Shown here: piece after piece, positions 56,604-64,000 of the stretch | Position numbering within the stretch: position 1 is the stretch's first letter | Layout: every line of letters starts with the position of its first letter | From: Gorsachius magnificus | Lineage: Eukaryota; Chordata; Aves; Pelecaniformes; Ardeidae | Assembly (NCBI GenBank): GCA_034008185.1 | Contig: CM067109.1 | Coordinates: 35,744,885 to 35,808,884, forward strand | Reading direction: 5' to 3' | Length of the DNA: 64,000 nt | The notes under the pieces: model-generated | What the model was told of the DNA's origin: nothing | The model's database searches: none | What the model saw: only the letters and a program-made list of their open reading frames with translations | Position numbers and translations under genes: made by a program

Positions 56604-57400
56604 CCATTCTACACTAGCTGCCAGCTTGACTTAGTACCGCATGTCACAGCATTTTGCACCCAGTGGTCCAGCCAGTTTGCTATCCACCTTGCAAGTATAC
56701 CAAGATAATAAGTGAAATATTGTATAAAAGGGTTTTGTCCATGCTTGACAGTGACAGCTGGAGTGCATGAAACTGTGGGTAAGAAGGTTCTTTTTGGGTA
56801 ACAATATGGCAGCAGGACAAGGGGCAGGGCAGTCTGCTCAACCTCTCCTCTGCTCTCCATTACAGTGCATCCTGAAACATTGGAATAAATTCAGTGGGAA
56901 TCCTAGAGGATTTTCCAAAGAAAAAAATTGAGTACTGTGGATAATGGTGGCCAATGTATAAATTAGATGATGGGGAAAAATGGCCAGAAGTAGGAACTTT
57001 GAATCATAACACTATTTCACAACTCAGAATTGGGATGACATTCCATATCTGGACTTGGTTTTCACCTTGTGAAGATTTTGAAACAAGAAAGAAGTGCAAA
57101 TTGTTGGTTTCTGATTCTAAACTAATGAAACTGTCTCGTTATTGTTCTGCTTGTAGTATTGGGAAAAGTTGCATAAAAGTAGGTGACCATGAAGATGATG
57201 TACAAGTAATGAACAGGACAAGAGTTCCTGGGGGGGAGGGGTGGTGAAGGATGTAGTCCTATCGCAGGCAGAACTCCTGCCCAGCAAAATTTGGTGCTAC
57301 AAGCCCCATTGGGTGAGGCAGTCAGACCAGATGGAATACTGGTACATGTAAAGGTGCCGTTTTCTACCTTGGACTTGATTCTTTGGAAATTAACTAGTTC
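56604..57400 (+). pseudogene. Endogenous retrovirus leader and gag fragment, broken
   Basis: After the LTR there are about 200 bases of leader, then an ATG at 56806 opening a gag-like frame (LKHWNKFSG near 56868) that meets a stop at about 56931. In another frame from 56954, MYKLDDGEKWPEVGTLNHNT matches the matrix-domain pattern 'WP.Y.L.DGE.WP..GTLN.NT' of retroviral Gag. Around 57343-57390, VKVPFSTLDLILWKL resembles the start of a capsid domain. No more gag, and no pol, follows in this orientation, so the provirus is truncated near 57400. Position 2 of the predicted Gag is Ala, so no myristoylation glycine is present there. Confidence 0.75.
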
Positions 57401-58229
57401 AGTGATTCTCTTTTTTTTCCTCTTTCTCCTGCCCGCTGTTTCTCTTCTCTGTTTTCAGTGACTTAAGCCCATCCATACTCACAGAATCTACTGTGCTGTA
57501 ACTCGTAATTCTAGAGCTGGATCCAGCTCAACTTCATCAACTCAGAAACTCACTTCTAATTTATAGGACTGTAATTACTACCTGAACAATGCCACTTGTA
57601 GAGGCGCTTTTCCTGGATGTGTAACTGCGTTTCAGTTGTGACATCATTCTGGGATCACCAAAGCTGCGGCGCTGCTGTGGTGTTTTTCAACGTGGAGCCG
57701 CTGGCTGCTCATGCGTGCATCCTTTCTTCACGGTTTGCAGTGCTCCTGTGTACAGCCGTGTGCCACCCAGCGGCTGAAGAGAGGCTGGTTCGTGTGCAAA
57801 ACAAAGTTTTCCCGCTTTTAGAGAAACGGCACGCTGACCAAGCCCAGTGCAATTATAGCAGGGACTATTGTGATTATTTTCGTCTTTAATTTAAGCTTAA
57901 TGTTAACGTAATGTTCACCATAGTGCAGTTTTTCCTTCCTATTGAGTTGTCTAGTTACTGCATCCTAGCACTTTGGTTATTTCAACAAGAGCAATGAGGA
58001 AAACAGAATACGCGTTTAGCATGCTTGTGGTCATTTCAGGTTTTGCAGTTTCTCTCTCCAGCTGCATTTCTCCTTTCCTTCCTTTATCTTAATTTCCCAT
58101 CCCTCCTCCTTTTGTCTCCAGCTGGAAAAGCTCAAGTCTAAATGCCAAATAATTTGGTTTCAGTTTTGGAAAAATCAAAAAATAAACATGTTTTGATGTG
58201 AGAACGAAAATGTCATCTTTAAATTTATT
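57401..58229. other. Unassigned stretch between retroviral pieces, partly CpG-containing
   Basis: Sequence between the truncated gag and the GC-rich block beginning near 58230. About 57620-57850 holds clearly more CpG dinucleotides than the surroundings and a 90-codon + strand frame (57617-57889) with no recognised family. I cannot tell whether it is retroviral, host or an unrelated insertion. Confidence 0.4.
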
Positions 58230-59149
58230 TTACTTTTTCCAGACCAGCCTGGATTGATGTGGCCACTCGCAGCCCCTGGGAGTTTTTGATGGGGCCAGGC
58301 ATTGCAGCCCCTGGGGCTCTGGAGAGGCTGAAGTGGGAAGCACTGCATGCTCTGCCCAGAACTGCTGACTCTCTCTCCCAGCTAGGATGGGCCAGGATAC
58401 TGCTGGGCTGCAGGGGAAGGGGCTGGAGAGAACCCACTCTTTCCTGACTTTGTGGGGACTGAACTTCTCCCAGCTTGGCCTGCGGTGGGGCCCCATTTGG
58501 TATAGGGGCAGAGCATTAGAAACCTCCTCCAGGGTGAAGCCCCTCCCACAGGCAGTGACCCCTGTTCCCCTGTTCTCACATGCCTCTCTCCTGTCCCCCA
58601 CAGCCCTGAATCCTCATGTTCCTTGCCCCTGTGTCTATGTGGCATAAGTGGGGCCTGTGTACAGACACACCCTGGGCAGGGAGTGCTGGAAGATTGGAGC
58701 ACCATTCCAGCTCATTAGGGCTGATACACTGTGGGATCACCCCACTCAGAATCTCTTTGTCCTGGGGACACAGCTCCCCCATGGGGTAGAGTTCAGCAGG
58801 GCCATTTGAAGCTCCAGGTTCAGCTGAGTGCTGGGAATCTAAATGCAAAACTACCTGCAACACCAGGTAAGCAGGCATAACCCTCGACCATCGGCATGGG
58901 GATGACTGAGAGGAGATCCCCATCCTGCGAGAGGAAAGACTGGGGAAAGGAACATTGCTTTCCTATCGCTTTCCAGGAAGCCCAGGTGCCCTGTTCTGCT
59001 TTAATTGCTGCCCTGAACTGTTTTCTCAAAACCAAAAAACCTCAGGTGTCTTGGCTAGTTCACCAGTCCCTACAGAACCTGCTACTCAATTCCTTGACAT
59101 CAAATCCCAAAATCCCACCCCTAGACCCTGCTTCCCACCTAGCACTGTT
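58230..59149 (-). other. GC-rich block, possible continuation of minus-strand retroviral sequence
   Basis: GC-richer than its surroundings and directly downstream, in minus orientation, of the reverse-transcriptase fragment at 59150-59620. By position it should be later pol or other retroviral sequence. It has open minus-strand frames of 107-123 codons, but no RNase H or integrase motif that I can identify. Assignment is by context only. Confidence 0.35.
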
Positions 59150-59620
59150 TTTTTGCCCCACATGACAATGCCGTCAATGTATGGTAGATGTTCAGGGGGA
59201 TCACCCTGTTCCAGTGTAGCTTGGATTAGTCCATGACAAATGGCAGTACTGTGCTTCCATGCCTGGGGCAGTGGGTTCCAGGCATGTGGAACACCCCTTC
59301 ACATGAAAGCAAACTGTTGCACTCTGCTGCCAAATGAGTTGAGAAAAACACAATGGCACATCAGTTGACACTAGAACATCAAGTACAGCAGCACTCAGCA
59401 GTGGTGTGTCTTCATTTAGACCACAGTCATCCACAGTTAACTTCCACCCTCCTTCAGATGTTTGCACTGTCCATATGGGACACTTAAAAGATTTAAAAGA
59501 GTCTTGCTGATCACTCTCTGATGGGTGGATTAGCTCATGGATGGGAACAAGGAAGTCTCGACTAGAACAGTATCACTGCTGGTTGCAGTGTCACGGTAGC
59601 AATCAGCATCTGCTGTTCAC
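59150..59620 (-). pseudogene. Endogenous retrovirus reverse-transcriptase fragment, antisense, broken
   Basis: Minus-strand pol fossil. A frame covering 59201-59480 encodes TSEGGWKLTVDDCGLNEDTP, the conserved RT block near the start of the palm. Lower down, CHGLIQATLEQGDPPEHLPY is followed by IDGIVMWG (about 59160-59250), the active-site motif with the second catalytic aspartate replaced by Gly, so it would be inactive. Frame shifts are needed between blocks. DNA from 'atttgtcatggactaatccaag' onward aligns by eye with 53742-53830 on the + strand, so the two pol fragments are related copies in opposite orientation. Confidence 0.85.
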
Positions 59621-60384
59621 TAAGCCACAGTAAGCCCACAACAGAGGGATTTTCTGAGAGGCCAGGCAAGCTAGGCAGCTGTTTAATCTTTTCTGTATTC
59701 CTGGTTGCCTCTTGGAGCACCTGTCAGTTTACAGAGCAGTTCTCTTCCCAGGTCCTGTTGCCCTTCACTGAGTTACAGGCAGCAGCTGTATGTGAGAGGG
59801 CGGTGGAGTTCATTACCTGCCTGAATCAGCTTCTGGCCATCCCTTCCTACATGAAGTTAGGCAACCAGCAGCTGCCTCTTCCAAGTGCCTCTTGCAGCTT
59901 TGTGCTTCCTCTGAGGGACTCCTGGGCAGAGGTTAGGGCTCTCAGCAAGGCACTGATGTGAAGATCTTAGCCCTGCCTCTGTGGGTTTCTGTCTCCACTC
60001 CGTGTTCTCCCAAAGGGCTTTGCCACCAGGCCTATGCAGGGCAGCGCTGAGCCGAACAGCTTTGGCAGTCATCTTTGACCTGGGCCACTGCTCAGCTGCT
60101 TTGGGACCCTCCAGAGTTAGTCAGGTCTTCCAAAGCTGTGGCTCACCTGGAATCCAGCCATGGATGAGCTGTGGGTTCAGGGCTTGGCTCCCAACAGGCA
60201 ACCCTGAAATTTGGTGCCAGTGGCAAACCCCCCACCCACATCACAGTTCCACCTCTGCTTACATGTTACACTTACTGCCTAAAGGATAACGGTTGTGTAA
60301 AAGGTAAAAGTTACATTTTTTTAAATTGAAGTACATAGTGAGTGTTATATGTTACTCCCTTAAATAATTTATAGGAGTCGTTAT
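59621..60384 (-). other. Probable retroviral internal sequence upstream of RT (minus strand)
   Basis: Lies between the minus-strand RT fragment and the probable minus-strand LTR, where gag and protease would be expected. No conserved gag or protease motif was identified, and the frames are short on both strands. Assignment rests on position only. Confidence 0.35.
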
Positions 60385-61340
60385 GAAATTTAGTATCAAG
60401 TTTATTGAGTAAGCAGTCAGCAAACAAAACAGCGCTGGGCGGCCCGGGAGACCCTTGCTCCCTCCAAAGGTGCGCACTGTGTGTTTATTTTCCTCGAAGT
60501 TATACTACAAGGTGTTACATATACATAAGATTCTCAAATATGCCTATACATATGCATGACTTGTCCCCGCTTCGTATTAAAATTAGCCCCAAGAAGTCAT
60601 TTCCATGAACTCCTCCCCACTGCGCTTGCTCAGTGCCTCCTTGTGGTGGTCATCGGGGGTCGTGGGGATGAAGGCTGATGGCTCCTCTTCATCACTGCTA
60701 GTAACCCCTTGTTCTTGCACAGACTCTGTTGCTCCTTGGCTCTTGCCCAAACTGCAGAGTTGGTGCAAATTAGTTCTTAAGGGAAGCTCCTGGTTCTTAT
60801 CAACAACTGTCCTTGGTAAGGAGCTACAAATCTTTCTGTTATACACCTCCCCTCCCACCAGAGTCCCTTTTTATGGCATCCTGGTATCTTTCTGCAGCTG
60901 CACGTACTGTTGTTAGGGTCATCCTGACAGCATGAAGCAGGGAGGGCTAGTGCTTGTTTGCTTATCAGGATATGTCACTCAGGAATTTGGTAATTGATTA
61001 TGTATCAGGTTTTCACACAACAGTGACTTTAAACAGAGGATATAACAAAGACACAAGTAATAAGGGGGGCCTTCTTCCCTCATCTGCCGGTTTGAGAACA
61101 AATTCATTATATATTTATTTATCACACTCATACTTCTTGCTTTCTCCATTGTCTTTAATTGAATTTGATGAACAAACAGTTTACTATCTATCACAGTGAG
61201 CAAGACAAATACTTGCCCATTGTTGTGGCAGACTTTTATGTCATCATATATCAGAGCCCTGATAGTTACTATGCTTCTAGTTGACAACATAGGATTATGA
61301 CATGAGAACCCCCAACTAGTGGTTCTTCCTAGCTTGAACA
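60385..61340 (-). mobile_element. Probable endogenous retrovirus LTR, antisense
   Basis: On the + strand the sequence from about 60390 ('tatcaagtttattgagtaagcagtcagcaaacaaaacagcgctggg') resembles the reverse complement of an avian LTR R/U5 region. In minus orientation it gives AATAAA at 60406-60401. A TATA-like ATAAAAAG on the minus strand at about 60866-60873 would be the promoter box. The upper end may be TGTTCAAGCTAGG (minus strand) at about 61340. No target-site duplication was found, and the boundaries are uncertain. Orientation agrees with the minus-strand pol fragment at 59150-59620, so it may be that provirus's 5' LTR. A 91-codon minus-strand frame (60583-60858) lies inside and is not taken as a gene. 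Confidence 0.5.
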
Positions 61341-64000
61341 AACTATGATTTTCAGAATAAAGTGGGACTAGCAGAGATGTTTTATCTCTGTAGAAATCAT
61401 TCTCCTGAAAATGCTGATATTAGTAGTGTTATTTCTAATCTAGACAAAGCCATATTTATGTAAAAATGGACAGCAACCAATTATTCTGCTGGGAACACTC
61501 CATTTACTTTGATGAATACTTACAGTAGCAAAAATCTGTTTTATCATGTACTTAGTAAATGAGATCAACAGTGATCCAAAAAAAAAAATTTTGTTTAACG
61601 AAAATGATTCAATGCACTTGTACTGCAGAGACATAAAAATGTAAAACCCTATATAATTCACAAAGTCTCAGTGCCGCTTTTTCATAATTGTTCCCTATGT
61701 ACCAAAATTAATTAAGTTTTTAGTACACAAAATACTCATATTGCCGTAAATCAGACTGCGCACTGAAAAATGGAAGTATGATATGAGGTTTTAATTTTTA
61801 CTAAAATACATTTAGTGTACATACATGGTGCAACTTAAGCAATATGCTTCTTGCACTTAGTAATTCAGATAAATGCTTGTAGTTACTATGGAATACATAT
61901 ATACATTGCTATTGATTTCTTACCTAAGCAGTAGGGTTTTGCTCACTGTGCTAAATCTCACCTGCCTAAAATGCGTGTGCTGTAGTTCTACAGGTAGTAG
62001 AATGGCAATTTCAAGATGTAGTTATACATTTAATAAAACAAATCTGTTATCTGCATTGAACGGAACTAGTTTTACAGGTGTTTCATAAGTTTACTTGCAC
62101 TCTGATCTAAAAAGGAAAGAGACATCTGCAAATATATAAACATTTAATAAGCTCACACAAAACCAAGCCCTGCTACTAGAGGCCCCTGAGTCATTGAGAC
62201 AACTAGTACATACAGAGTGATACGCCCATGTGCAAAATAGGGCATGTTCTAGAGGCGGTAGGTTTTCACTTTGTAAGAATGTACAATTTTACTTTGTCTT
62301 AGTAAAATGAGTGCTCATGTCATAAAAATTAAAACTTTGCATTATCCATTGAAATTGTTCTTTTCACACAAAGAAATTTCATCGTCTGTGTGACTAAGGT
62401 TAATAGGGGTTTTTTTGTTACAACATGCAGGGAAGAAAGTTTTTCCAACTCTTTCTATACATTTAATTTCACCACAAAAAATATGCATCTAGAGAGTGTG
62501 TTTCTGATTTCACCTATGCTGGGATTCAGGTCAAACAAATGGCTCTACAGTGGGAAAGTATCACTCTGGCCTATGCCAATGAGCGATTATTCATTTGAAC
62601 ATATGGCTTGTAAGGAATCACAATTTTTCTCATTGTGATACTGATGTCTACAGAAAACCATGATGTAAGAAAGCCATAATGACAGCAGACACTCTAGGAC
62701 CTGCACTTGATGTGACATACACACCTGTAGCAGCCCTGTGCCATGGTTGTATTACAATGAGCTATGCATCCCTTACAAACAGTTACCTTCTCAACAGATT
62801 TTTCGTCTCTTGGAGAAACATGCTTCCTTCAGGTAAACCCAGAATGATGGGAGATACATTTTATAGAGAGCACTGAGCTGAAGAGCAAAATATTTTTAAG
62901 TATTGGCTCCACAATGAGACATCAGTTGTTCTCAGTCTGAGCATTTCCAAGTAAAAAACATGGAGAATTACTCTGTAGTCCTTTATTATAAAGGAAAGGT
63001 AAGGTATTGACTATTTGAACTTTGTGAGAAACTGGACTAGACCTCAGCAAAGTGGACAATAGGGGAACTGCAGTCAGAGAAAGTTATGCAATGTGTCTCT
63101 CTTGTAACTTAGGCTAAGCGGAATTCCTTGGTGTCTCCAATTTATACTACAATGTTATATCATTGACAGCACAAAGGTGGGTGCAATAAAAAGACTGGTC
63201 ACATCAGTCAGGTACCTCCACACGCATCACGCATCCCACTTTTTTTAGCCTAATATGTGGTCTACATAATGTAGATCTTTTCCTATTCTCCCTCTTTTCA
63301 TCTTATTAATGCATGAGACATTGTATTCTAACAAAATAAAGTCTGCCCTTCTCTTGCTAATTTGCAAGGAATTGTACGATTCTCTTCAGCAGAAAACATT
63401 CCCCTAACCTTAGGAGACAGACTCTTCCAAACAAAATGAGTATTTGGGTGTCCTCGTTGACATGAATTGTTAAAATCTTAGCGTATCTCTCAGCAGTTCG
63501 CTGTCATCGACTCAAACAATTGGAGAGCCCAATTCGTCATTACCTCTCTTTCAGGGAGCCACCTGCATCCCAGGGTTTGAATATCAATGCCTTTAAATTA
63601 TTATGGTTCCATACACTCTCTGCAGAGGTGTGAGTTACAGCACATATGTTCATCAGATTAGCCCTCATGAAGCTGCTACATATTTAACAAGAAACAATTC
63701 CTCATATGAATCTCATGATCTGTGGATTGTACCCACAAGTCTTTCCTTTGGATTGGTCCCTTTCCTTTGATTAAATACCTGAATTTTCTATTTCATCACA
63801 ACAGTGTTGAGCAAGCCAGACATTTTTCTCTTGATTGGTAGATATATTTCTATAGAAGTGATATGTTTAGAGCTGACAAACCTCTGCTGTTACTTGCTTT
63901 CTTCGGGTGAAAATTTTTCTTGAGGTTTAAACTGAACAAATGCATATCTTTGATCTCGAATACGCATCTTTTCACCTTTGCACTCTTTTAAGAGCGGAAA
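61341..64000. other. AT-rich intergenic sequence, nothing recognised
   Basis: The final 2.6 kb has only short open frames (the longest are about 70-80 codons), no splice-bounded conserved segment, no CR1 3' end and no LTR ends that I recognise. From human synteny, a mitochondrial carrier gene (SLC25A51) might be expected downstream of SHB. Its roughly 300-codon single coding exon is not in this window. Confidence 0.6.

Noticed and set aside
57280..57310. 'aatttggtgctacaagcc' resembling a retroviral primer-binding site; a similar 'aatttggtgccagtggc' occurs near 60208
   Set aside because: The first lies after the matrix-like gag segment, where no primer site is expected, and neither follows a supported LTR end; too short to call.
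60583..60858. 91-codon minus-strand frame with an acidic SSDEEE stretch
   Set aside because: It falls inside the probable antisense LTR and has no recognised domain.

Overview
The window is vertebrate nuclear DNA, almost certainly from a bird. Several CR1 LINE fragments end in the avian-type ATTCTATG-like 3' repeat, two LTRs start with a sequence I recognise from avian endogenous retroviruses, and there is one sparse gene with long AT-rich introns. There are no prokaryotic operons, no tRNA or rRNA genes, and no CRISPR array.

The gene is the 3' part of SHB (SH2 domain-containing adapter protein B) on the + strand. Four coding exons are supported by conserved protein sequence, by splice sites, and by reading phases that join exactly: 18900-19115, 27809-27980, 32382-32501 and 49057-49240 (stop TGA at 49238-49240). 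Together they encode about 230 residues: a linker with YxxP tyrosine motifs and a proline/basic stretch, then a complete C-terminal SH2 domain split over the last two exons. The N-terminal half of SHB was not found and should lie upstream. The 3' UTR probably runs to about 51650, where two overlapping AATAAA signals are followed by a T/G-rich stretch.

Bases 1-18899 are intron upstream of the first recognised exon, with CR1 fragments near 7.8-8.1 kb and at 13.3-14.0 kb. The next intron holds an old CR1 with reverse-transcriptase remains (20.1-21.3 kb). The last intron (32.5-49.1 kb) holds two short CR1 tails, a 1084-bp solo LTR with a perfect 5-bp target-site duplication (40360-41443), and an antisense CR1 (46.4-47.1 kb).

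The region after the gene (about 53.5-61.3 kb) is a graveyard of endogenous retrovirus pieces. It contains a + strand pol fragment (reverse transcriptase, RNase H, integrase zinc-binding motif), an antisense CR1 piece, a + strand LTR followed by a broken gag, a minus-strand pol fragment related to the first, and a probable minus-strand LTR. All reading frames there are broken by stops or frameshifts, so these are fossils. The last 2.6 kb is AT-rich sequence with nothing I recognise. I see no new biological system. The most informative items are the solo LTR with its internal ~50-bp repeats and the oppositely oriented retroviral pol copies.
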